Under the pieces are notes generated by a model. It had not been told where the DNA came from, searched no databases, and saw nothing but the letters and a program-made list of their open reading frames with translations. A DNA stretch of 64,000 nucleotides from Carallia brachiata (taxonomy: Eukaryota > Streptophyta > Magnoliopsida > Malpighiales > Rhizophoraceae). The position numbers were made by a program, and so were the translations under genes. Shown here one piece after another: positions 20,170 to 31,697 of this stretch. Where the stretch lies: the NCBI GenBank assembly GCA_021464245.1, contig JADCRB010000068.1:2059297-2123296 (forward strand). Reading direction: 5' to 3'. Every line of letters starts with the position of its first letter. Position 1 is the first letter of the stretch.

Positions 20170-22985
20170 TAGCTGGAAACAAGAAGGATTTTATATTTTG
20201 CCTTTAAGAGAGAATCTCCTTGATTAAGCAAACAAGACGCTCCAGAAAAAAGAATCTCCTTGATTGTTGTTTTTAGCGTACATGTTCCAGATACCAAAAA
20301 TAATAAAGCTCTTAACCGAAAAAAAAAATTAATTAAATGATGTCATGCTAACGCGTCTCAGATAAGTATAAGTATAATGTTCATATATATATATATATAT
20401 ATAATTTTTTTTTCTTAAACTATTTAATATCTAATTTATTAAACTGAATAATTTAGATCGATTTAAGTAAGATTTCGAAGGGCTGTAAAAGTTTTACAAT
20501 AAATATTTAACGCGATTGTATTTTCAGAATTCGAATTTGAAATTTTTGATTAAATAGTGACAGATTTTTACTATTCGTACCGACATGTGCTTGTATAATA
20601 TTCATATACTATTCACTTAGTGTTGTGCGCATTCTATGACCTTTTTAGTTTTGTGCACATTGTATGACCTTTTGCACTTTTAAGATGCTTTTTTTTTTTG
20701 GAGAAAAATTTAACATTGTATAAATTTAAGTATTATATTTTTAACCAATCTTCATACACATTATACTCGAATTTTACATATTTTATCCGTCTTCAAACTA
20801 TTGTAAAGGTCTAGAATACGTGGCAGTAACGGTGCTCTTCTAGGAAGATTATTTTTAACTGGTTGGCTTGACCACAAAAGGGACAATTTTATGATTACGG
20901 CACATGGGACATGACAAAAGAACGGTTCCTACCTTATAATTACTATGTATCGTCTTAAATTAAATAACAATAATATTACGCTTCCGATTTCTCGCCGATG
21001 TATTCATCTTTGGGTATTTACTAATTTACTGACTTTGGGGTCTCTGCTATCGTCAAGTGGCCCTACCCTGCGTTAATTGTGTTTGTTATTGTTTAGCAAT
21101 CTTATTACCAGCAATGTGTTGTCCATAAGTCAATGTCCCGATTAAGAAACTAAGTCTTGTGTTCAAAAAAAAAAAAAAAAGGAACTAAGTTGTACTTAAT
21201 AGTCCTCAAATGATGACTAAGTAAATTTTTTAGTAAGCGTTGTTAAGTCTTAGAGATCAAGCCAAATATCGAACAAATTTGTGTTTTGAGTAAGTGGTAC
21301 AAAGTTAATTTTCGGACAACTGGGAGATTATCCATTGAATTGTGCCCCAAATCTTGAATTTCGCTTGCATCAAGATCAAATTGTGCTTAGATTTACCTGC
21401 AAACGTATCAGCAAACAGCCGTACCACTTCTACCTAATGCAAGCATCTTAAATTGATATAAATAATGGTTGCAGTTAGCACCATAACCTCATCTTCCGCG
21501 TGTGTATATATCGACTAACAATAGAATTGCGTGATACATAAATTTAATCATATTTATCAATAAATTTATTTTAAAAGAACATTCTAATTTTGAGTATTAT
21601 TTTTTAAGAAGTTTTAAATTTTTTTGAGAAAATAGAAACAATTTTTTATTTTTTTAAAAAAGAAAAGTTTGGAAGTAGGTTTTCTTTTTCTTTTTTTTTT
21701 AATTTTCTTCTCATTGGAGGAATTTTTAGCGTAATTCTTTGTTTTCCTTAAAAAAAAAAAGGATAAATTTGAGAGAATTGTTATTTATTGAGAGATTTTC
21801 TTAATAGTTTTTTAGTTAACATATTTTTTCTTTTTCAAATAGGGGAATTCAAGAATGGTTTTTTTTTATTGTTTTCTTTTATTAGAAAATTTTTTAATTA
21901 TAAAATTTAATTAGAGTCAAAATATTATTATATGAATTAATAGAATCTTTGTTAGATTATAATTATATTTATATTAATTGATTTATAGAATCTTCATCTT
22001 CATTTTAATAGAATTTTAATAATTATGAGATATTTTAATATTTTTAACTTATAAATTTATGAAAAGTTATCAAGTGACTGAGAAAGAAAAACTGAAATTT
22101 TTTCTCAACATTTATTTGATATACTTACATATAGATAATAATTGCTAGCGCCTCAAATTGTTGTAATATTATTGTCGGTATCTGAAAGTTCAGAACCTCG
22201 TGGAATCATCAATATATCATATCACCATTTAATTTTAGAAAAATCGACGCATGCACCAAAGCTATGAATTAAAATCAAGGGAGAAATTTGATGGGCGTAG
22301 GCTAGATGAGATTAAAAGAGAATTAAATTAATATAAATCATTTAAAAGTTAAATTAAAAAAATAAAAAAATAAGATAAATTATTAAATATTATTGAATGA
22401 AATATGTATCTATTTATATTTTCTTAACTTGTATTCATATAACGGTATTTTTTAAATAATTATTTTTTTTTATAAAATTTCTTTTTTAGTTAAATTAATA
22501 AATATTTATGTAACTATGATCGTTGTACGTATAAACACTATCAAAAACTCGAATCTGATTCAAGACCGATGAACAGTATCAATTGCTTAATGTGATATGA
22601 TAAGGAGACCAAACCAAGGAAAATAGCTTGGTGTCAAATCACTTACGATTTGAGGGCTCGTGCTTGACATCAGGATGACGATAAGTTGTGGTCATGGTGT
22701 GTTCATTGCATGTGACCTGTGCGGTGCTTGAACATTAGGGCACCGAATCGAAGCTTTTCTGAAAATTTTTTATATTAAACCAATTAAATGGCCGTTGAAA
22801 CTTGGGGGCTCACCGCGTTAAACACTGACGTACGTAATTTTGATTTATTATGTTGGAATTCTATATGTTATATGTCTTGCACATGGGGTTAGGTCCTTTC
22901 TTTCCCTACTTTCTTGCAAAATTTTGGACGCTTATCGCTTGTCGATCTGGAAAAACTTGTATATAAACTAGTCCAACAATATATG
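20170..22985. other. AT-rich intergenic region, no gene seen
   Basis: No coding signal. It contains an (AT)n run at about 20384-20402 and A- or T-runs. A segment at about 22285-22450 starts GATGGGCGTAGGCTAGATGAG and shares wording with 55870-56000 (GATGGGTATAAATTAAGTGAA). This suggests copies of one AT-rich dispersed repeat. No termini or target duplications were resolved. Confidence 0.5.
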
Positions 22986-23499
22986 ATCATGAATAGAGGT
23001 GTCAAAATTTGACCCGACTCACCCGAACTCGCATGAAAAAATACAACTCGAACTCGACCCAAAAAATGACCTAACTCGAAATGATCCAAAAATTTTAAGT
23101 CAAACCGAACCTAACTCTAACTCGACTTGTTTGACCCAAACTTTCTTTTTCCTTAAGGGAACAAAAAATAAAATAAAAAAATTTAACATATTTTATATTA
23201 TAAAAAATATAGATTCTACTATTTTCAATATAAATTTTAATTATAAAATTTTTAGAATTTTTAAAAAGAAACTTCTTTAATTATTTTTTAATTATATAAT
23301 TTTCTTTGATTTTTAAGAATTTTTAATAAAAATATCACGTCATCATTTTTTATGACGTGGTCAATCCGTAGATTAATTCGAACCCAAATCGACCCAATCT
23401 AAAATAATCCGAAGATAACTTGACCTGTAAATAATCTAATCCGAAACGATCTAAACTAAACTCGACCCAATAATTTTTTTGATACCTATAATCATGAAT
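22986..23499. mobile_element. Inverted-repeat MITE with 9-bp TSD, MULE-type
   Basis: ATCATGAAT is repeated exactly at 22986-22994 and 23491-23499. It encloses 496 bp whose ends are inverted: AGAGGTGTCAAAATTTGACCC on the left; the right end reads TATAGGTATCAAAAAAAT then GGGTCGAG in reverse complement. The arms are full of ACTCGACCC words. A 9-bp duplication fits Mutator-like elements. There is no transposase. The short open frame inside it is an artefact of the repeated arm sequence. Confidence 0.78.
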
Positions 23500-23697
23500 G
23501 AATCTAATTCTTCAATTTTGCTCTCTTTTTTTTTTCACTTTTTTATGTTTAATTGCCACGTCAACTGTTTCATGGAAACCTTCGGTTGTCGTATCAGAAA
23601 CCAAAGATGCTCCATCAGTGGAGTTAAGAGAATTTTATATCTCACTCATAACTATATTTTTAAGGATCTACTTATCATTCCCCTCATCTCCGTCGCG

Positions 23698-23727
23698 CCC
23701 CCCCCCCCCCCCCCAAAAAAAAAAAAA
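23698..23727 (+). repeat. C17-A13 homopolymer junction
   Basis: Seventeen C residues are followed directly by thirteen A residues. It has no transposon context and is prone to sequencing error, so the exact lengths should not be trusted. Confidence 0.85.
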
Positions 23728-23779
23728 GGCTTTAGGAACTTAATTAAACGCCCATGTAAATATGAAGAATGCATTAATA

Positions 23780-24280
23780 TATAAGTATATAAAGTTAAAA
23801 TTAAAAAAAATCGTAAATTTTATCTCTCTGTCATATGATAGGTTCTTATAAATTTGTAAATAAAAAATATGAAAATATTTATAATTTTCAAATTTTTGTT
23901 ACAATCAGGATTAATATTTTATAAATTTAATTGTAATCAAATAAGGATTTTATTGATTTTGTATATTACTACTTTGACTCTAATTAAATCCTTATAACTA
24001 TAATTTATTTGTAAATTAAAAATATTATAATATTTTATAATTTTTGAATTTCTATTACAATCAATTAAAATTTATAATTATAATATTTTTGTAAATTAAA
24101 AATATTATAATATTTTATATATTAATTAATATAAATTTAATTGTAATCAAATAAATATTTTATTAATTTTGTTTGACTCTAATTAAATCTTTATAATTAA
24201 AAAATTTTATTTATAATAAAATAAAATTTAAAAAAGAGTAAAAAATTATTATAAAATTTTTATTCTAGAATAAAAATGAT
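23780..24280. repeat. Degenerate AT-rich internal repeats
   Basis: ATAAATTTAATTGTAATCAA recurs at 23921 and 24131 (offset 210). A 3' companion, GACTCTAATTAAATC, follows each copy. GTAAATTAAAAATATTATAA recurs about 80 bases apart near 24010 and 24090. Together these show nested tandem duplication in very AT-rich DNA with no coding capacity. Confidence 0.6.
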
Positions 24281-25260
24281 TTAATATAGGAAAATTAAAA
24301 AAGAAAAATCAGTTTGTAGTCTTTCTTAAGATTTGAATAAAATTAAGATTTCAATATGTAAAATTTCTCAAAATTTAAATAAAATTAGGATTTTAATATA
24401 CATATAATCATCTTTTTCATAATATAAAATTGCGAGCATGTTTAGGCAAAATCTATATTTCTCCATGTTCTTTTGTTTCTCAATAATCTTTTGTCTTCTC
24501 TCAGCTATATTTCTCAATCACAGGTAATAATTTCTCATCCGAATTATTACTGTTTTTTGGTAATCATATGTTTAGTCTTTTGTTCTTAATTAGTTTCTCA
24601 TCCGAATATTTGGTAATAATTTCTATATATAGACTAAAGGGGGTTAGTGCCTAATTTCATATTAAAACAAAGTTTAGACATTAAACCTGCAATGCAAACA
24701 AATTTTTATGAAGCCCAATTTTTATATAAAATAATCCGATGGATACACAATTTGGATTAGTCATTATATTTTAGTAATCTGATGGATATTATATTATCAG
24801 TCCTTTTTTGTTTTTGCTATTCTTTGCAATTAGACATTATTCTATTCTTTATGTTTCCTTCAGATGTATTTTATTGTTTTTTTTTTCTATTTTTGTCAGC
24901 TTATGTTGATTAATAATCGTGGGTCTGTGTTTTGGTTAATAATTTTTATTGTGCCTGAATCATCTATGCTTTGACGCTTGGTTATTTCTTATGGAATTAT
25001 CGATCAAAGTTGGTAGAATTAACTTTGAGTTTTTCTGTTGGAATTATTTTTGTTGGCAAAACCTAGAATTTTTCAATTTTACGTTTTAACTTTTTCATCC
25101 AAAACAAGGTTGGCACTTATAATTTAATTATAATTATTTCAGTTGTTTTAGTCTTTTAATTATAGTTTTTTTTTTTTTTTTTACATATGATTATGTAAGA
25201 ATAGTTTTTGGAATTAGAAACATCGAAAATTACAAGAAGAAATTTGAGATTTCGAGATAG
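24281..25260. other. Intergenic region, no gene seen
   Basis: T-rich sequence without coding potential. It ends at the CGTCG target duplication of the chromovirus insertion. Confidence 0.5.
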
Positions 25261-25265
25261 CGTCG

Positions 25266-25638
25266 TGATGTATGACGAATAAGAAGAACAACCTAAGTCA
25301 GGAATCCACCGGACAACTAATCACTCGGGAATCCACCCGAAAAGAAACGAGAATCTACTCGAGAGAAAATTATTTGTAATCAATATTCAATTGCATAAAG
25401 TCTGAAAAATAATAAAGATTCAAACTTTATTTATAGAGTTCAACAGATAAATCCTAAATAGAAACAAATAACTGCTAACAGATAATTATGAAAATAACTG
25501 AAAAATAAACACGTAGTTAACACGTCCTAAATAAGATAGAATCTAATAACTGAATAACAAATCCTATCCTACGTGGACCGAAACTTTCGGAATTTCTTCT
25601 GGGAGAAGAAATCCCTATCAGCAACTGCAACTGCATCA
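25266..25638 (-). repeat. Chromovirus 3' LTR
   Basis: 373 bp from TGATGTATGACG to CTGCATCA, matching 31320-31692 at about 96-97% by eye. It contains paired words such as CTCGGGAATCCACCCGA. It is flanked on the outside by CGTCG and on the inside by the purine-rich tract that primes plus-strand synthesis (minus strand GGAGGGGAA). Confidence 0.95.
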
Positions 25639-25940
25639 TTCCCCTCCGGTTGAAAAGAACTCGACTCCGTCAAGGAAGACGCCAAGTAAACATCAAGCAA
25701 CTCAGGATCCATCAATCGAAGATCATCCTCAGGAACCCAAGTAGCATCAGAGGCAGGACGACCTTTCCACTGAACAAGAAAACGTCGAAATCCTCTATGA
25801 GAAGAAGCAACGTACTCATCATCCAGGATAGTCTCAATATCCTCGGCACGTGTAGCAAAAGTAGGCGCCTTTGGCACAGCTATACCTGCAGAGAGACTAG
25901 AAGGCAGCGAAGGAGGCTCGAAAGTGCCTCGGAATCTAGC
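25569..25940 (-). pseudogene. Chromodomain-containing C-terminal end of pol (frame-shifted)
   Basis: On the minus strand this segment encodes a Pro/Ser-rich linker (TFEPPSLPSSLSAG) followed by a chromodomain: IETILDDEYVASSHRG, then RRFLVQWKGRPASDATWVPE. The aromatic-rich VQWKG and TWVPE motifs are the chromodomain core, which in these elements is thought to steer integration to particular chromatin. The frame is out of register with the integrase frame that ends at 25936. The stretch that should connect them (the GPY/F module of the integrase C-terminus) is absent. The translated end runs into the 3' LTR. Confidence 0.85.
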
Positions 25941-27273
25941 GCCTAATCTCAGCATGCAAGTTATGAATGTGTGAAGCAAAATTTTCAGCAGGCTCAGAAG
26001 AACGAAGATCAGGAGGAAGGGGAACAAGGTCAACAGGTGTGTGAGGGGTATAACCATGTATAATCTCAAATGGACTCTTACCAGTAGAACGGTTAACAGA
26101 ATTATTGTAGGCAAACTCAGCTGTTGGTAAAATCAAGTCCCAATTACCTTGTTTTTTACCCACTAGACATCTAAATAAGTCTCCCAAATTTCGGTTAACT
26201 ACCTCAGTTTGACCATTTGTTTGAGGATGAAATGCAGATGAAAATTTTAAACAAGTCCCAAACAATTTCCAAAGTGTTTTCCAAAAATAACTCACAAATT
26301 TAACGTCTCTATCAGACACAATGGAAACAGGCAAACCGTGCAATCTAACAACTTCTCTGAAAAATAATTTTGCAACATGAAATGCATCAGTGGACTTATT
26401 ACATGGAATGAAATGAGCCATTTTAGAGAATCTATCCACAACCACAAGGATGCAATCATTACCACGAACTGTCCTAGGCAAACCAAGCACAAAATCCATA
26501 CTAACATCACGCCAAGGTGCATGTGGAATAGGAAGTGGTGTGTACAAACCAGTGTTATGCTTTCTAACTTTAGCAACTTGACAAGTGCGACACTGTGACA
26601 CAATTCTAGACACATCTCTCTTCAAGGAAGGCCAGTAAAACCTATCCTCAACAAGTGCAATGGTCTTATCCCTTCCTAAATGACCAGCTAATCCACTAGC
26701 ATGCATTTCCCAAACTAAAAAGTCACGGAGTGATGTACGTGGAATACACAACTTATTAGCTCTAAATAGAAATCGATCATGCACAACAAAATCAACATAG
26801 TCCCTACGATTGCCATCACAAACAGACTGAAATATAAGACCAAAATCAGGACAAGTAGGGTACTCATCATGCAATCTCTCAAAACCTACAACATGAGCAT
26901 GCAACTCTTGAAGAACACATACAACTCTACTCAGAGCATCAGCAACTTTGTTTTCTATACCAGAACAATGTTTAAGCACAAAAGAATACTCATTAAGAAA
27001 TTCAACCCATTTAGCATGCTTAGCATTTAATTTCTTCTGAGAATTCAAATAACGTAAAGCTTGATGGTCAGAAAACAAAACAAATTCCTTAGGAAGCAAA
27101 TAGTACCTCCAATGACGCAAAGATTGAACAACAGCATAAAACTCCTTATCATATGTAGAGTACCTCTGCTTCGCTTCATTGAGTTTTTCGCTGAAAAAAG
27201 CGATGGGGTGTCCTTCCTGACTCAGGACTCCTCCAATGCCAACTCCCGAAGCATCACAAGCAACTTCAAACAC
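25936..27273 (-). CDS. Chromovirus RNase H and integrase segment of pol
   Basis: A 445-codon open frame begins in RNase H (FEVACDASGVGIGGVLSQ, with catalytic Asp; TYDKEFYAVV with Glu; FSDHQALRYL with Asp; NKVADALSR with Asp). It continues into integrase. The zinc-binding region is present (GLAGHLGRDKT ... CRTCQVAK, an H-H-C-C pattern). The catalytic core shows Asp in MDFVLGLP, Asp in IVSDRDVKF and Glu in NGQTEVVN, so the DDE triad is intact. The frame ends shortly after HAEIRR, where a deletion joins it out of frame to the chromodomain linker. At the 5' side, a frameshift separates it from reverse transcriptase. Confidence 0.92.
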   Translation of the reverse strand: MFEVACDASGVGIGGVLSQEGHPIAFFSEKLNEAKQRYSTYDKEFYAVVQSLRHWRYYLLPKEFVLFSDHQALRYLNSQKKLNAKHAKWVEFLNEYSFVLKHCSGIENKVADALSRVVCVLQELHAHVVGFERLHDEYPTCPDFGLIFQSVCDGNRRDYVDFVVHDRFLFRANKLCIPRTSLRDFLVWEMHASGLAGHLGRDKTIALVEDRFYWPSLKRDVSRIVSQCRTCQVAKVRKHNTGLYTPLPIPHAPWRDVSMDFVLGLPRTVRGNDCILVVVDRFSKMAHFIPCNKSTDAFHVAKLFFREVVRLHGLPVSIVSDRDVKFVSYFWKTLWKLFGTCLKFSSAFHPQTNGQTEVVNRNLGDLFRCLVGKKQGNWDLILPTAEFAYNNSVNRSTGKSPFEIIHGYTPHTPVDLVPLPPDLRSSEPAENFASHIHNLHAEIRR

Positions 27274-27336
27274 CTTATTGAAGTCGGGATGACTCAGAAC
27301 GGGAGCTTCACTGATTTGCTTTTTATGTCTTAAAAG

Positions 27337-28517
27337 CTATGGAAGCTTTACTAGACCACTGAAATTCTCCTTTTTCAAGCAATCAGTAATAGGGGTCATA
27401 ATGGTACTGAATCCCCTAATGAACCTCCGATAGAAGGAGGCTAAACCATGGAAGCTGCGAGTTTCAGTAAGAGACTTAGGCTCAGGCCACTCTCGAATGA
27501 CTCGAACCTTCTCAGGATCCGCAGCTATACCACGAGCAGAAACAATAAATCCTAAGAACACCTCAGACTGCAAGAATGTACACTTTTTAAGGTTAGCATA
27601 CAGTTTAGCTTCTCTAAGAGTAAGAAAACTAACCGCAAGTGATCTAAGTGTTCTTTCTCGGACTTACTGTAGATAAGGATGTCGTCAAAGTAGACCACTA
27701 GAAACCGATTTATGAATGGCTTCAGAACATGAGTCATAATCCTCATAAATGTACTAGGAGCATTTGATAACCCAAAAGGCATGACTAGCCACTCATATCC
27801 ATCATGTGTCTTAAACGCAGTCTTCCACTCATCCCCAGGCCGAATGCGTATCTGATGATAGCCACTACGAAGGTCTATTTTAGAATACCAACTAGAACCA
27901 GCTAGCATATCCAACATATCCTCTAGCCTAGGAATGGGAAATCGGTACTTGATGGTGATCTTGTTTATAGCTCGACTATCAACACACATCCTCCATGACC
28001 CATCTTTCTTAGGGGTCAACAAAGCAGGAACAGCACAAGGACTCAGGCTATGTCGTACAAAACCCTTAGACAACAATTCTTCTACTTGCCTATTTAACTC
28101 TTCACGTTCCTTTGGGTTCATCCTATAGTGTGGAAGATTAGGTAACTGTGAACCAGGAACTAAGTCAATGGCATGCTGTATGTCTCGCATGGGTGGGAGC
28201 TCCTTGGGAAGGTCATCAGGCATAATATCCACAAATTCCTTGAGTAATTTATCAAAAGCAGAAGGAAGAACAGCTCGAGGTGTGCTCGAATGTGGAATAA
28301 CCTCTTTGGAAACAACAACTATCAAATAGTCATTACTCCCTAACTCCCTTTCAAAGGCCTTATGATCTAAAATGTGAAGACCTTTATTGATAGAAACAGG
28401 GGGAAGAGATTTGGGTTTCGGCCTTGTGTCCTTAACAGAGGGTTTAGCTGGGTTCAGAATGATATTTTTGCCTTCATACTTAAAGACATAAGTATTCTCC
28501 CGACCATGATTGGTCAC
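27337..28517 (-). pseudogene. Chromovirus reverse transcriptase, split by frameshifts
   Basis: The first frame (27552-28517) has the protease-RT linker followed by RT fingers and palm: [62 protein letters not shown] and the catalytic [12 protein letters not shown]. It loses frame near 27565. The second frame (27337-27573) carries the thumb/connection part ([27 protein letters not shown]). Another frame change follows near 27340 before RNase H. The catalytic Asp pair is present, so the defect is frame disruption rather than loss of active-site residues. Confidence 0.92.
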
Positions 28518-28532
28518 ATTAAGGTCATAGAG

Positions 28533-29045
28533 CTAAGGACGATCTAAGAGAATATGAGCTATATCCATGGGCAGAACATCACAATAAACCTTATCCTTAT
28601 AGTTACCTAACTGGATGGGCACTAAACACCGCTCAGTGACTGGTAAGGTGGTTTTATTTACCCAAGCTACACGGAATGGTTGCGGATGTGGTTCTGCCTT
28701 AAGGTTTAATCGTGAAAGAGCAGATTTCGCAACAACATTCATGGTACTCCCTCCATCAATAACCAACTTACAACTGCGATCTCCAGATCGAATGTAGGTG
28801 TGGAATATGCTTGTTCGTTTCCACGTATCATTGTCCACAACAGTAGACAAAACACACCTAACAACAGCACAATGCTGGTCATCATCCACAAAGTCCTCAA
28901 TGAATTCATCATCTTCACCTGAGTACTCTAAGGGATCAACAACTTGATCTTCGCTCCCTGAGAGGTCATCAGACTCCTTATCCATAATGAGAGCACGATC
29001 GGGACAACGAGAGGCAATGTGACCCTTTTTATGGCAACGAAACAC
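28533..29045 (-). pseudogene. Chromovirus zinc knuckle and aspartic protease segment
   Basis: A 170-codon open frame starts inside the gag CCHC zinc knuckle (CHKKGHIASRC). It runs through an acidic linker into the retroviral-type protease (KLVIDGGSTMNVVAK, with the catalytic Asp in the IDGG motif; IAHILLDRP near the end). The first Cys of the knuckle lies in the preceding frame, so a frameshift separates it from gag. It ends with a stop just before the reverse transcriptase frame. Confidence 0.85.
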
Positions 29046-30262
29046 TCAACGGAAGTGTTACTCGCACGAGATTCGGGAGCAGAGCGTATCGGACGAGAAG
29101 TGGAAGGAGTAGAGTGCAAAGAAGCGGAAGGATTGACAGGTTTGACTTGAGAAATGGAAGCAGAAGAAAAGGAGGTTTTGGTTGCACGCACTCCAACAGA
29201 GGGGGACGAGCGCGTGAATGAAGAGGTCTTGATGTATTTCTCAACCTCTAAAGCCTTGTGATAAGCTTCTTCCAAAGAATCAGGACCAAGTAAGAGAATC
29301 TCCTTTTGGATTTCAGGCTTGAGACCATTAACAAAACGGTTTAGAGTGAGGTAAGGATCTTCATACAATTCACATCTAAGCAGAAGCTCTTCGAATTTAG
29401 ACATGTAAGCAGTAACGCTAGAAGTCATTGCCTAAGATTTAGAAGCTGAGAATAGAGTTGACTCCTATGATAGAGGGAACATACTTAGCTTTTAGCTTCA
29501 TTTTCATGACTTCCCATAGATGATAGGAGGCTCACCTAAACGTTCAGCTCTACGAAGCTCATTCTGCCAGAATTTTCTAGCTGACCCTACCAATTTCATC
29601 TTTGCAAATTGAACACGCTCAAAATCATTCATGTCATACCATGCAAAATAATCCTCTAAACTATCAAGCCAGTCAAGAAACACTTCAGCATTCAATTCAC
29701 CATTAAATTCAGGAGCATCCAACTTGATCTTCCTAGTGATGTCATTGTGATCTGGACGTGCATGCATGTGCTGTGGCCTATGATACCTATCATGAACTCG
29801 AGTATGCACATCATCACGCAAATCATCACACACATCATCATGCAATTCATGAATAGGATGCCTACGTGTACCCCTAGGAACATGACGTGTAGGAAATGAA
29901 TCATGATAAAAATCTTCTTCATCAATATGTCCATGTAGATTTCCATCGGGGGGAAACCTAACAGTTGGTCTTGGGGTGACTAAATTCCTAAGATCCTGCG
30001 GGTGAGGCGTAGGAAAATGGGCATTGACAGAACCCTCAACATGGGTTGCCTCAATTGGCTGTCCAACCGATTCGTCTACTGGTTGTTTGTCCAAACGTTT
30101 TAAAATAGTATTCAGTTGGGTGGACAAATTAGCAAAGTCGTTTCTAAGGCTGTTCATGTCGGACTGATAGGCAGATTGTGCGGCGTGAACTTCAGCTCGA
30201 AGCTCATCTATTTTAGAAGCGGGCTTGGTAGCAGATTTGGCTGTTTCTCGGGTATTAACCAT
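28928..30262 (-). pseudogene. Chromovirus gag, two overlapping-frame pieces
   Basis: The N-terminal piece (29504-30262, 252 codons) begins MVNTRETAKSATKP and includes the retrotransposon gag core (KIKLDAPEFNGELNAEVFLD, then RKFWQNELRRAE). The second piece (28928-29428) continues the capsid-like region (VTAYMSKFEELLLRCEL, FVNGLKPEIQKEI), followed by a Ser/Thr/Pro-rich linker toward the zinc knuckle. About 75 bases between the pieces contain stops. Gag would normally form the virus-like particle that packages the RNA. This copy cannot make a full-length product. Confidence 0.88.
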
Positions 30263-31304
30263 GTTTTGTGAAATAATTATGCTGAGATCAACACTAATTG
30301 CAAAAAGTAATAAAAATTATAAACTACTATGATGCACACAATCAAAATAAAATATATGGTGAATGAATGATAATGTCACGGGACAACAAAAGTATGGGCA
30401 ATAGAGTAAAATATGGTAAAGTTAGAGATAGTGAAAAAGTGGACGGTATAAAGTATGGCAGTGATGTTAAAGAAACAGTAAATATGGGCAAAGAAAATAG
30501 AAGGCAATTTTTTTTTTTTTGACCTAACACAAATTTACTGAAATATTAAACTGACTAAAAATTAATCAAATTTCAACAAGAGAAAAAACCTCAACCTTTA
30601 ATTTAATTCTTGTCCAAGTGCAAGAATACTGGCCGGCGGTGGTGACAGCAGATTCCGGCGACGGTGAAACAACTCCGGCGGTCGACAGCAGACTCCGGTG
30701 ACGTCAGAGAGCTCCGGGGAGGGCTGGGAAGTGCCGTGGAAGGTCCGGCGGTGAGCAGGTGAGTCGCCGTCGGTGTCAACGAGGCCTGGACGCGGGCGGA
30801 CGATGGTCGACGACAATGGCGCGCACGGGAAGAACGACGAACGGCGTCGGGCTGGACTCCGATTAGCGTGATAACGACGGAAACAGCAAGATCGGACGTC
30901 AGAGAACCTTTTCGGACCAGGTACGAGGGTCGGCGATAGTCGGTGGAGCGGAAAGACGGCGGTGGCGCAAAGGTTGTCCAGCAACTTCGGGCGGTCGTTA
31001 TGGGGTGATTCCAGCTGATTTCCGGCGCGTGGTTGTCGGGGGTGGAAAGATCGGGCGTTTGTGGTGCAGGGAAGATGGGTTGCGGGTGTTGCTGGCGGTC
31101 GGCGGTGGCGCGTACGGCGGAGGGCAGCGGTCGGAGGTGGTCCGGCGAGCGGTGATGGCGGGGACGGACAGAAGCTGATTTTTGTGATTTTTATGAGTTT
31201 TTGAATGGTTTTCTGTGATTTTCAAGGTTAGGAACGATGGAAAATAAGTTAAGGATCGTATTTGGTATGTGATTTAGGATCGAAACGGGTTGGATCGAGG
31301 TTTT
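30263..31304 (-). other. Chromovirus leader, partly GC-rich
   Basis: About 1 kb lies between the PBS and the gag start. The part next to gag is AT-rich with a T12 run. Bases 30600-31180 are much richer in G and C and full of CCGGCG words. They hold two open frames on the sense strand (30598-30984 and 30998-31225) rich in Pro, Arg and Ser. Neither is a recognisable protein. Long leaders are usual in plant Ty3 elements, but the abrupt composition change is notable. Confidence 0.6.
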
Positions 31305-31316
31305 GCTCTGATACCA
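31305..31316 (-). promoter_or_regulatory. Primer-binding site, initiator tRNA-Met type
   Basis: The minus strand reads TGGTATCAGAGC three bases inside the 5' LTR. This is the standard complement of the 3' end of plant initiator tRNA-Met, the usual primer for reverse transcription in this group. Confidence 0.93.
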
Positions 31317-31319
31317 AAC

Positions 31320-31692
31320 TGATGTAGGATGAATAAGAAGAACAACTTAAGTCAGGAATCCACCCGACAGCTAATCACTCGGGAATCCACCCGAAAAGAA
31401 ACGAGAATCCACTCGAGAGAAAATTATTTGTAATCAATATTCAATTGCATAAAGTCTGAAAAATAATAAAGATTGAAGCTCTATTTATAGAGCTCAATAG
31501 ATAAATCCTAAATAGAAACAAATAACTGCTAACAGATAATTATGGAAATAACTGAAAAATAAACACGTAGTTAACACGTCCTAAATAAGATAGAATCTAA
31601 TAACTGAATAACAAATCCTATCCTACGTGGACCGAAACTTTCGGAATTTCTTCCGGGAGAAGAAATCCCTATCAGCAACTGCAACTGCATCA
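31320..31692 (-). repeat. Chromovirus 5' LTR
   Basis: 373 bp from TGATGTAGGATG to CTGCATCA, followed by the CGTCG target duplication. It contains the promoter of the element. ATTTATAGAGC (minus strand GCTCTATAAAT) near 31487-31497 is a good TATA box. Confidence 0.95.
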
Positions 31693-31697
31693 CGTCG

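Larger units (their letters stand above)
25266..31692 (-). mobile_element. Ty3/gypsy chromovirus LTR retrotransposon, defective
   Basis: A complete two-LTR element of 6427 bp. CGTCG is duplicated at 25261-25265 and 31693-31697. Each 373-bp LTR has TG...CA ends. Reading on the minus strand, the order is 5' LTR, PBS matching initiator tRNA-Met, GC-rich leader, gag with zinc knuckle, protease, reverse transcriptase, RNase H, integrase, chromodomain, polypurine tract GGAGGGGAA, 3' LTR. This order and the chromodomain place it in the chromovirus branch. By eye the LTRs differ at about 13 of 373 positions. Gag-pol is broken by several frameshifts, and the integrase C-terminal segment is deleted. 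It could not transpose by itself. Confidence 0.95.

Noticed and set aside
19972..20172. Glu/Arg-repeat + frame
   Set aside because: It is translation of the GA microsatellite in the leader of the minus-strand gene.
22999..23280. 93-codon + frame rich in Pro/Asn/Asp
   Set aside because: It lies wholly inside the 9-bp-duplication MITE and reflects its repeated ACTCGACCC arm.
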